NCBI RefSeq assembly: GCF_963576545.1
Contig: NW_026870493.1
Location: 186,001-250,000, forward strand
DNA: 64,000 bases
Source of the DNA: Limanda limanda
Lineage: Eukaryota; Chordata; Actinopteri; Pleuronectiformes; Pleuronectidae
Direction of reading: 5' to 3'
The notes under the pieces: generated by a model
What the model saw: only the letters and a program-made list of their open reading frames with translations
Databases searched by the model: none
What the model was told of the DNA's origin: nothing
Position numbers and translations under genes: made by a program
Shown here: positions 35,705 to 47,109 of the stretch, piece after piece
How the letters are laid out: each line of letters begins with the position of its first letter
Numbering within the stretch: the stretch's first letter is position 1

Positions 35705-38700
35705 GCAAGTAGGCTCTACCCCCACTAAATGGGGTTGCGCACATCGATCGGTACCATCCTTGAGCTTCTCCGACTTTCGGAAGGGTTAGGGTTAGGGTTA
35801 GGGATGAAAGCACATAGGAGAAAGAGATATTCTTGAATAACTTTTTTTGTGAAGGTCGGAGAGACTTGGAAAGTGGTTGCATCTGGACTAATTTGGGTCC
35901 TGCGGATCGATTGGTACCATCCCCGAGCTTGTACGACCTTCGGAAGAGGTCCACCGACGAAATTCCCCCAAATCTGAGGAGATATTCTTGAATAACTTTT
36001 TTTGTGAAGGTCGGAGAGACTTGCAAGTAGGCTTTACCCCCACTAAATGGGGTAGCACGCATCGATCGGTACCATCCTTGAGCTTCTCCGACTTTCGGAA
36101 GGGTTAGGGTTAGGGTTAGGGATGAAAGCACATAGGAGAAAGAGATATTCTTGAATAACTTTTTTTGTGAAGGTCGGAGAGACTTGCAAGTAGGCTCTAC
36201 CCCCACTAAATGGGGTAGCGCACATCGATCGGTACCATCCTTGAGCTTCTCCGACTTTCGGAAGGGTTAGGGTTAGGGTTAGGGATGAAAGCACATAGGA
36301 GAAAGAGATATTCTTGAATAACTTTTTTTGTGAAGGTCGGAGAGACTTGCAAGTAGGCTCTACCCCCACTAAATGGGGTAGCGCGCATCGATCGGTACCA
36401 TCCTTGAGCTTCTCCGACTTTCGGAAGGGTTAGGGTTAGGGTTAGGGATGAAAGCACATAGGAGAAAGAGATATTCTTGAATAACTTTTTTTGTGAAGGT
36501 CGGAGAGACTTGGAAAGTGGTTGCATCTGGACTAATTTGGGTCCTGCGAATCGATTGGTACCATCCCCGAGCTTGTACGACCTTCTGAAGAGGTCGACCG
36601 ACGAAATTCCCCCAAATCTGAGGAGATATTCTTGAATAACTTTTTTTGTGAATGTCGGAGAGACTTGCAAGTAGGCTCTACCCCCACTAAATGGGGTAGC
36701 GCGCATCGATCGGTACCATCCTTGAGCTTCTCCGACTTTCGGAAGGGTTAGGGTTAGGGTTAGGGATGAAAGCACATAGGAGAAAGAGATATTCTTGAAT
36801 AACGTTTTTTGTGAAGGTCGGAGAGACTTGCAAGTAGGCTCTACCCCCACTAAATGGGGTAGCGCGCATCGATCGGTACCATCCTTGAGCTTCTCCGACT
36901 TTCGGAAGGGTTAGGGTTAGGGATGAAAGCACATAGGAGAAAGAGATATTCTTGAATAACTTTTTTTGTGAAGGTCGGAGAGACTTGGAAAGTGGTTGCA
37001 TCTGGACTAATTTGGGTCCTGCAGATCGATTGGTACCATCCCCGAGCTTGTACGACCTTCGGAAGAGGTCGACCGACGAAATTCCCCCAAATCTGAGGAG
37101 ATATTCTTGAATAACTTTTTTTGTGAATGTCGGAGAGACTTGCAAGTAGGCTCTACCCCCACTAAATGGGGTAGCGCGCATCGATCGGTACCATCCTTGA
37201 GCTTCTCCGACTTTCGGAAGGGTTAGGGTTAGGGTTAGGGATGAAAGCACATAGGAGAAAGAGATATTCTTGAATAACTTTTTTTGTGAAGGTCGGAGAG
37301 ACTTGGAAAGTGGTTGCATCTGGACTAATTTGGGTCCTGCAGATCGATTGGTACCATCCCCGAGCTTGTACGACCTTCGGAAGAGGTCCACCGACGAAAT
37401 TCCCCCAAATCTGAGGAGATATTCTTGAATAACTTTTTTTGTGAAGGTCGGAGAGACTTGCAAGTAGGCTCTACCCCCACTAAATGGGGTAGCGCGCATC
37501 GATCGGTACCATCCTTGAGCTTCTCCGACTTTCGGAAGGGTTAGGGTTAGGGTTAGGGATGAAAGCACATAGGAGAAAGAGATATTCTTGAATAACTTTT
37601 TTTGTGAAGGTCGGAGAGACTTGCAAGTAGGCTCTACCCCCACTAAATGGGGTAACGCGCATCGATCGGTACCATCCTTGAGCTTCTCCGACTTTCGGAA
37701 GGGTTAGGGTTAGGGTTAGGGATGAAAGCACATAGGAGAAAGAGATATTCTTGAATAACTTTTTTTGTGAAGGTCGGAGAGACTTGGAAAGTGGTTGCAT
37801 CTGGACTAATTTGGGTCCTGCGAATCGATTGGTACCATCCCCGAGCTTGTACGACCTTCTGAAGAGGTCGACCGACGAAATTCCCCCAAATCTGAGGAGA
37901 TATTCTTGAATAACTTTTTTTGTGAATGTCGGAGAGACTTGCAAGTAGGCTCTACCCCCACTAAATGGGGTAGCGCGCATCGATCGGTACCATCCTTGAG
38001 CTTCTCCGACTTTCGGAAGGGTTAGGGTTAGGGTTAGGGATGAAAGCACATAGGAGAAAGAGATATTCTTGAATAACGTTTTTTGTGAAGGTCGGAGAGA
38101 CTTGCAAGTAGGCTCTACCCCCACTAAATGGGGTAGCGCGCATCGATCGGTACCATCCTTGAGCTTCTCCGACTTTCGGAAGGGTTAGGGTTAGGGATGA
38201 AAGCACATAGGAGAAAGAGATATTCTTGAATAACTTTTTTTGTGAAGGTCGGAGAGACTTGGAAAGTGGTTGCATCTGGACTAATTTGGGTCCTGCAGAT
38301 CGATTGGTACCATCCCCGAGCTTGTACGACCTTCGGAAGAGGTCGACCGACGAAATTCCCCCAAATCTGAGGAGATATTCTTGAATAACTTTTTTTGTGA
38401 ATGTCGGAGAGACTTGCAAGTAGGCTCTACCCCCACTAAATGGGGTAGCGCGCATCGATCGGTACCATCCTTGAGCTTCTCCGACTTTCGGAAGGGTTAG
38501 GGTTAGGGTTAGGGATGAAAGCACATAGGAGAAAGAGATATTCTTGAATAACTTTTTTTGTGAAGGTCGGAGAGACTTGGAAAGTGGTTGCATCTGGACT
38601 AATTTGGGTCCTGCGGATCGATTGGTACCATCCCCGAGCTTGTACGACCTTCGGAAGAGGTCCACCGACGAAATTCCCCCAAATCTGAGGAGATATTCTT

Positions 38701-38733
38701 GAATAACTTTTTTTGTGAAGGTCGGAGAGACTT
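35379..38733. repeat. 3,355-bp HOR, copy 2
   Basis: Same unit order and private variants as copy 1. Similarity runs on to about 38928, where GGGGTAACGC replaces GGGGTAGCGC. Confidence 0.88.
36667..37940. repeat. 1,274-bp module, copy 6
   Basis: Same order; second copy of the 3,355-bp HOR. Confidence 0.85.
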
Positions 38734-39214
38734 GCAAGTAGGCTCTACCCCCACTAAATGGGGTAGCGCGCATCGATCGGTACCATCCTTGAGCTTCTCC
38801 GACTTTCGGAAGGGTTAGGGTTAGGGTTAGGGATGAAAGCACATAGGAGAAAGAGATATTCTTGAATAACTTTTTTTGTGAAGGTCGGAGAGACTTGCAA
38901 GTAGGCTCTACCCCCACTAAATGGGGTAACGCGCATCGATCGGTACCATCCTTGAGCTTCTCCGACTTTCGGAAGGGTTAGGGTTAGGGTTAGGGATGAA
39001 AGCACATAGGAGAAAGAGATATTCTTGAATAACTTTTTTTGTGAAGGTCGGAGAGACTTGGAAAGTGGTTGCATCTGGACTAATTTGGGTCCTGCGGATC
39101 GATTGGTACCATCCCCGAGCTTGTACGACCTTCGGAAGAGGTCGACCGACGAAATTCCCCCAAATCTGAGGAGATATTCTTGAATAACTTTTTTTGTGAA
39201 GGTCGGAGAGACTT
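37941..39214. repeat. 1,274-bp module, copy 7
   Basis: Complete module in direct tandem with copy 6; its last B links to the 4,168-bp HOR family. Confidence 0.85.
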
Positions 39215-42200
39215 GCAAGTAGGCTCTACCCCCACTAAATGGGGTAGCGCGCATCGATCGGTACCATCCTTGAGCTTCTCCGACTTTCGGAAGGGTTAGG
39301 GTTAGGGTTAGGGATGAAAGCACATAGGAGAAAGAGATATTCTTGAATAACTTTTTTTGTGAAGGTCGGAGAGACTTGCAAGTAGGCTCTACCCCCACTA
39401 AATGGGGTAGCGCGCATCGATCGGTACCATCCTTGAGCTTCTCCGACTTTCGGAAGGGTTAGGGTTAGGGTTAGGGATGAAAGCACATAGGAGAAAGAGA
39501 TATTCTTGAATAACTTTTTTTGTGAAGGTCGGAGAGACTTGCAAGTAGGCTCTACCCCCACTAAATGGGGTAGCGCGCATCGATCGGTACCATCCTTGAG
39601 CTTCTCCGACTTTCGGAAGGGTTAGGGTTAGGGTTAGGGATGAAAGCACATAGGAGAAAGAGATATTCTTGAATAACTTTTTTTGTGAAGGTCGGAGAGA
39701 CTTGGAAAGTGGTTGCATCTGGACTAATTTGGGTCCTGCGGATCGATTGGTACCATCCCCGAGCTTGTACGACCTTCTGAAGAGGTCGACCGACGAAATT
39801 CCCCCAAATCTGAGGAGATATTCTTGAATAACTTTTTTTGTGAATGTCGGAGAGACTTGCAAGTAGGCTCTACCCCCACTAAATGGGGTAGCGCGCATCG
39901 ATCGGTACCATCCTTGAGCTTCTCCGACTTTCGGAAGGGTTAGGGTTAGGGTTAGGGATGAAAGCACATAGGAGAAAGAGATATTCTTGAATAACGTTTT
40001 TTGTGAAGGTCGGAGAGACTTGCAAGTAGGCTCTACCCCCACTAAATGGGGTAGCGCGCATCGATCGGTACCATCCTTGAGCTTCTCCGACTTTCGGAAG
40101 GGTTAGGGTTAGGGATGAAAGCACATAGGAGAAAGAGATATTCTTGAATAACTTTTTTTGTGAAGGTCGGAGAGACTTGGAAAGTGGTTGCATCTGGACT
40201 AATTTGGGTCCTGCAGATCGATTGGTACCATCCCCGAGCTTGTACGACCTTCGGAAGAGGTCGACCGACGAAATTCCCCCAAATCTGAGGAGATATTCTT
40301 GAATAACTTTTTTTGTGAATGTCGGAGAGACTTGCAAGTAGGCTCTACCCCCACTAAATGGGGTAGCGCGCATCGATCGGTACCATCCTTGAGCTTCTCC
40401 GACTTTCGGAAGGGTTAGGGTTAGGGTTAGGGATGAAAGCACATAGGAGAAAGAGATATTCTTGAATAACTTTTTTTGTGAAGGTCGGAGAGACTTGCAA
40501 GTAGGCTCTACCCCCACTAAATGGGGTAGCGCGCATCGATCGCTACCATCCTTGAGCTTCTCCGACTTTCGGAAGGGTTAGGGTTAGGGTTAGGGATGAA
40601 AGCACATAGGAGAAAGAGATATTCTTGAATAACGTTTTTTGTGAAGGTCGGAGAGACTTGCAAGTAGGCTCTACCCCCACTAAATGGGGTAGCGCGCATC
40701 GATCGGTACCATCCTTGAGCTTCTCCGACTTTCGGAAGGGTTAGGGTTAGGGATGAAAGCACATAGGAGAAAGAGATATTCTTGAATAACTTTTTTTGTG
40801 AAGGTCGGAGAGACTTGGAAAGTGGTTGCATCTGGACTAATTTGGGTCCTGCAGATCGATTGGTACCATCCCCGAGCTTGTACGACCTTCGGAAGAGGTC
40901 GACCGACGAAATTCCCCCAAATCTGAGGAGATATTCTTGAATAACTTTTTTTGTGAATGTCGGAGAGACTTGCAAGTAGGCTCTACCCCCACTAAATGGG
41001 GTAGCGCGCATCGATCGGTACCATCCTTGAGCTTCTCCGACTTTCGGAAGGGTTAGGGTTAGGGTTAGGGTTAGGGATGAAAGCACATAGGAGAAAGAGA
41101 TATTCTTGAATAACTTTTTTTGTGAAGGTCGGAGAGACTTGGAAAGTGGTTGCATCTGGACTAATTTGGGTCCTGCGGATCGATTGGTACCATCCCCGAG
41201 CTTCTACGACCTTCGGAAGAGGTCCACCGACGAAATTCCCCCAAATCTGAGGAGATATTCTTGAATAACTTTTTTTGTGAAGGTCGGAGAGACTTGCAAG
41301 TAGGCTCTACCCCCACTAAATGGGGTAGCGCGCATCGATCGGTACCATCCTTGAGCTTCTCCGACTTTCGGAAGGGTTAGGGTTAGGGTTAGGGATGAAA
41401 GCACATAGGAGAAAGAGATATTCTTGAATAACTTTTTTTGTGAAGGTCGGAGAGACTTGCAAGTAGGCTCTACCCCCACTAAATGGGGTAACGCGCATCG
41501 ATCGGTACCATCCTTGAGCTTCTCCGACTTTCGGAAGGGTTAGGGTTAGGGTTAGGGATGAAAGCACATAGGAGAAAGAGATATTCTTGAATAACTTTTT
41601 TTGTGAAGGTCGGAGAGACTTGGAAAGTGGTTGCATCTGGACTAATTTGGGTCCTGCAGATCGATTGGTACCATCCCCGAGCTTGTACGACCTTCGGAAG
41701 AGGTCGACCGACGAAATTCCCCCAAATCTGAGGAGATATTCTTGAATAACTTTTTTTGTGAAGGTCGGAGAGACTTGCAAGTAGGCTCTACCCCCACTAA
41801 ATGGGGTAGCGCGCATCGATCGGTACCATCCTTGAGCTTCTCCGACTTTCGGAAGGGTTAGGGTTAGGGTTAGGGATGAAAGCACATAGGAGAAAGAGAT
41901 ATTCTTGAATAACTTTTTTTGTGAAGGTCGGAGAGACTTGCAAGTAGGCTCTACCCCCACTAAATGGGGTAGCGCGCATCGATCGCTACCATCCTTGAGC
42001 TTCTCCGACTTTCGGAAGGGTTAGGGTTAGGGTTAGGGATGAAAGCACATAGGAGAAAGAGATATTCTTGAATAACTTTTTTTGTGAAGGTCGGAGAGAC
42101 TTGCAAGTAGAATCTACCCCCACTAAATGGGGTAGCGCGCATCGATCGGTACCATCCTTGAGCTTCTCCGACTTTCGGAAGGGTTAGGGTTAGGGTTAGG

Positions 42201-42615
42201 GATGAAAGCACATAGGAGAAAGAGATATTCTTGAATAACTTTTTTTGTGAAGGTCGGAGAGACTTGGAAAGTGGTTGCATCTGGACTAATTTGGGTCCTG
42301 CGGATCGATTGGTACCATCCCCGAGCTTGTACGACCTTCGGAAGAGGTCCACCGACGAAATTCCCCCAAATCTGAGGAGATATTCTTGAATAACTTTTTT
42401 TGTGAAGGTCGGAGAGACTTGCAAGTAGGCTCTACCCCCACTAAATGGGGTAGCGCGCATCGATCGGTACCATCCTTGAGCTTCTCCGACTTTCGGAAGG
42501 GTTAGGGTTAGGGTTAGGGATGAAAGCACATAGGAGAAAGAGATATTCTTGAATAACTTTTTTTGTGAAGGTCGGAGAGACTTGCAAGTAGGCTCTACCC
42601 CCACTAAATGGGGTA
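38734..42615. repeat. 4,168-bp HOR family, copy 1
   Basis: AAB AAAB AaB AAaB A4B AAB AAAB plus the start of the next unit. Markers in order are GATCGCTACC (40538), the four-hexamer A unit (40972), GAGCTTCTACG in B (41199), GGGGTAACGC, GATCGCTACC and GTAGAATCTACC (42107). Confidence 0.88.
41050..41076 (+). repeat. Four-copy TTAGGG block in a 169-bp A unit
   Basis: GGG followed by four TTAGGG copies (five G3 tracts) in the A unit 40972-41140, directly before a B. Confidence 0.95.
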
Positions 42616-42901
42616 ACGCGCATCGATCGGTACCATCCTTGAGCTTCTCCGACTTTCGGAAGGGTTAGGGTTAGGGTTAGGGATGAAAGCACATAGGAGA
42701 AAGAGATATTCTTGAATAACTTTTTTTGTGAAGGTCGGAGAGACTTGGAAAGTGGTTGCATCTGGACTAATTTGGGTCCTGCGGATCGATTGGTACCATC
42801 CCCGAGCTTGTACGACCTTCGGAAGAGGTCGACCGACGAAATTCCCCCAAATCTGAGGAGATATTCTTGAATAACTTTTTTTGTGAAGGTCGGAGAGACT
42901 T

Positions 42902-45900
42902 GCAAGTAGGCTCTACCCCCACTAAATGGGGTAGCGCGCATCGATCGGTACCATCCTTGAGCTTCTCCGACTTTCGGAAGGGTTAGGGTTAGGGTTAGGG
43001 ATGAAAGCACATAGGAGAAAGAGATATTCTTGAATAACTTTTTTTGTGAAGGTCGGAGAGACTTGCAAGTAGGCTCTACCCCCACTAAATGGGGTAACGC
43101 GCATCGATCGGTACCATCCTTGAGCTTCTCCGACTTTCGGAAGGGTTAGGGTTAGGGTTAGGGATGAAAGCACATAGGAGAAAGAGATATTCTTGAATAA
43201 CTTTTTTTGTGAAGGTCGGAGAGACTTGGAAAGTGGTTGCATCTGGACTAATTTGGGTCCTGCGGATCGATTGGTACCATCCCCGAGCTTGTACGACCTT
43301 CGGAAGAGGTCGACCGACGAAATTCCCCCAAATCTGAGGAGATATTCTTGAATAACTTTTTTTGTGAAGGTCGGAGAGACTTGCAAGTAGGCTCTACCCC
43401 CACTAAATGGGGTAGCGCGCATCGATCGGTACCATCCTTGAGCTTCTCCGACTTTCGGAAGGGTTAGGGTTAGGGTTAGGGATGAAAGCACATAGGAGAA
43501 AGAGATATTCTTGAATAACTTTTTTTGTGAAGGTCGGAGAGACTTGCAAGTAGGCTCTACCCCCACTAAATGGGGTAGCGCGCATCGATCGGTACCATCC
43601 TTGAGCTTCTCCGACTTTCGGAAGGGTTAGGGTTAGGGTTAGGGATGAAAGCACATAGGAGAAAGAGATATTCTTGAATAACTTTTTTTGTGAAGGTCGG
43701 AGAGACTTGCAAGTAGGCTCTACCCCCACTAAATGGGGTAGCGCGCATCGATCGGTACCATCCTTGAGCTTCTCCGACTTTCGGAAGGGTTAGGGTTAGG
43801 GTTAGGGATGAAAGCACATAGGAGAAAGAGATATTCTTGAATAACTTTTTTTGTGAAGGTCGGAGAGACTTGGAAAGTGGTTGCATCTGGACTAATTTGG
43901 GTCCTGCGGATCGATTGGTACCATCCCCGAGCTTGTACGACCTTCTGAAGAGGTCGACCGACGAAATTCCCCCAAATCTGAGGAGATATTCTTGAATAAC
44001 TTTTTTTGTGAATGTCGGAGAGACTTGCAAGTAGGCTCTACCCCCACTAAATGGGGTAGCGCGCATCGATCGGTACCATCCTTGAGCTTCTCCGACTTTC
44101 GGAAGGGTTAGGGTTAGGGTTAGGGATGAAAGCACATAGGAGAAAGAGATATTCTTGAATAACGTTTTTTGTGAAGGTCGGAGAGACTTGCAAGTAGGCT
44201 CTACCCCCACTAAATGGGGTAGCGCGCATCGATCGGTACCATCCTTGAGCTTCTCCGACTTTCGGAAGGGTTAGGGTTAGGGATGAAAGCACATAGGAGA
44301 AAGAGATATTCTTGAATAACTTTTTTTGTGAAGGTCGGAGAGACTTGGAAAGTGGTTGCATCTGGACTAATTTGGGTCCTGCAGATCGATTGGTACCATC
44401 CCCGAGCTTGTACGACCTTCGGAAGAGGTCGACCGACGAAATTCCCCCAAATCTGAGGAGATATTCTTGAATAACTTTTTTTGTGAATGTCGGAGAGACT
44501 TGCAAGTAGGCTCTACCCCCACTAAATGGGGTAGCGCGCATCGATCGGTACCATCCTTGAGCTTCTCCGACTTTCGGAAGGGTTAGGGTTAGGGTTAGGG
44601 ATGAAAGCACATAGGAGAAAGAGATATTCTTGAATAACTTTTTTTGTGAAGGTCGGAGAGACTTGCAAGTAGGCTCTACCCCCACTAAATGGGGTAGCGC
44701 GCATCGATCGCTACCATCCTTGAGCTTCTCCGACTTTCGGAAGGGTTAGGGTTAGGGTTAGGGATGAAAGCACATAGGAGAAAGAGATATTCTTGAATAA
44801 CGTTTTTTGTGAAGGTCGGAGAGACTTGCAAGTAGGCTCTACCCCCACTAAATGGGGTAGCGCGCATCGATCGGTACCATCCTTGAGCTTCTCCGACTTT
44901 CGGAAGGGTTAGGGTTAGGGATGAAAGCACATAGGAGAAAGAGATATTCTTGAATAACTTTTTTTGTGAAGGTCGGAGAGACTTGGAAAGTGGTTGCATC
45001 TGGACTAATTTGGGTCCTGCAGATCGATTGGTACCATCCCCGAGCTTGTACGACCTTCGGAAGAGGTCGACCGACGAAATTCCCCCAAATCTGAGGAGAT
45101 ATTCTTGAATAACTTTTTTTGTGAATGTCGGAGAGACTTGCAAGTAGGCTCTACCCCCACTAAATGGGGTAGCGCGCATCGATCGGTACCATCCTTGAGC
45201 TTCTCCGACTTTCGGAAGGGTTAGGGTTAGGGTTAGGGTTAGGGATGAAAGCACATAGGAGAAAGAGATATTCTTGAATAACTTTTTTTGTGAAGGTCGG
45301 AGAGACTTGGAAAGTGGTTGCATCTGGACTAATTTGGGTCCTGCGGATCGATTGGTACCATCCCCGAGCTTCTACGACCTTCGGAAGAGGTCCACCGACG
45401 AAATTCCCCCAAATCTGAGGAGATATTCTTGAATAACTTTTTTTGTGAAGGTCGGAGAGACTTGCAAGTAGGCTCTACCCCCACTAAATGGGGTAGCGCG
45501 CATCGATCGGTACCATCCTTGAGCTTCTCCGACTTTCGGAAGGGTTAGGGTTAGGGTTAGGGATGAAAGCACATAGGAGAAAGAGATATTCTTGAATAAC
45601 TTTTTTTGTGAAGGTCGGAGAGACTTGCAAGTAGGCTCTACCCCCACTAAATGGGGTAACGCGCATCGATCGGTACCATCCTTGAGCTTCTCCGACTTTC
45701 GGAAGGGTTAGGGTTAGGGTTAGGGATGAAAGCACATAGGAGAAAGAGATATTCTTGAATAACTTTTTTTGTGAAGGTCGGAGAGACTTGGAAAGTGGTT
45801 GCATCTGGACTAATTTGGGTCCTGCAGATCGATTGGTACCATCCCCGAGCTTGTACGACCTTCGGAAGAGGTCGACCGACGAAATTCCCCCAAATCTGAG

Positions 45901-46783
45901 GAGATATTCTTGAATAACTTTTTTTGTGAAGGTCGGAGAGACTTGCAAGTAGGCTCTACCCCCACTAAATGGGGTAGCGCGCATCGATCGGTACCATCCT
46001 TGAGCTTCTCCGACTTTCGGAAGGGTTAGGGTTAGGGTTAGGGATGAAAGCACATAGGAGAAAGAGATATTCTTGAATAACTTTTTTTGTGAAGGTCGGA
46101 GAGACTTGCAAGTAGGCTCTACCCCCACTAAATGGGGTAGCGCGCATCGATCGCTACCATCCTTGAGCTTCTCCGACTTTCGGAAGGGTTAGGGTTAGGG
46201 TTAGGGATGAAAGCACATAGGAGAAAGAGATATTCTTGAATAACTTTTTTTGTGAAGGTCGGAGAGACTTGCAAGTAGAATCTACCCCCACTAAATGGGG
46301 TAGCGCGCATCGATCGGTACCATCCTTGAGCTTCTCCGACTTTCGGAAGGGTTAGGGTTAGGGTTAGGGATGAAAGCACATAGGAGAAAGAGATATTCTT
46401 GAATAACTTTTTTTGTGAAGGTCGGAGAGACTTGGAAAGTGGTTGCATCTGGACTAATTTGGGTCCTGCGGATCGATTGGTACCATCCCCGAGCTTGTAC
46501 GACCTTCGGAAGAGGTCCACCGACGAAATTCCCCCAAATCTGAGGAGATATTCTTGAATAACTTTTTTTGTGAAGGTCGGAGAGACTTGCAAGTAGGCTC
46601 TACCCCCACTAAATGGGGTAGCGCGCATCGATCGGTACCATCCTTGAGCTTCTCCGACTTTCGGAAGGGTTAGGGTTAGGGTTAGGGATGAAAGCACATA
46701 GGAGAAAGAGATATTCTTGAATAACTTTTTTTGTGAAGGTCGGAGAGACTTGCAAGTAGGCTCTACCCCCACTAAATGGGGTA
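42902..46783. repeat. 4,168-bp HOR family, copy 2
   Basis: Matches copy 1 at exactly 4,168 bp for all listed markers (GTAGAATCTACC at 46275). Its own continuation differs from copy 1 after about 46783. Confidence 0.88.
45218..45244 (+). repeat. Four-copy TTAGGG block in a 169-bp A unit
   Basis: Unit 45140-45308, the 4,168-bp partner of the block at 41050; directly before a B. Confidence 0.95.
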
Positions 46784-47109
46784 GCGCGCATCGATCGGTA
46801 CCATCCTTGAGCTTCTCCGACTTTCGGAAGGGTTAGGGTTAGGGTTAGGGATGAAAGCACATAGGAGAAAGAGATATTCTTGAATAACTTTTTTTGTGAA
46901 GGTCGGAGAGACTTGCAAGTAGGCTCTACCCCCACTAAATGGGGTAGCGCGCATCGATCGGTACCATCCTTGAGCTTCTCCGACTTTCGGAAGGGTTAGG
47001 GTTAGGGTTAGGGATGAAAGCACATAGGAGAAAGAGATATTCTTGAATAACTTTTTTTGTGAAGGTCGGAGAGACTTGCAAGTAGGCTCTACCCCCACTA
47101 AATGGGGTA

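Larger units (their letters stand above)
32024..38733. repeat. Array block 6: two tandem copies of a 21-monomer HOR
   Basis: The unit order AAAB AAAB AaB AB AAB AaB AB occurs twice (14 A and 7 B, 3,355 bp per copy). Shared private variants include GTTGCGCACATC (near 32380 and 35735), GTAGCACGC (near 32697 and 36052), GTAGCGCACATC (near 32862 and 36217) and GCGAATC in B. Similarity continues into the following two units. No gene is present. Confidence 0.9.
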
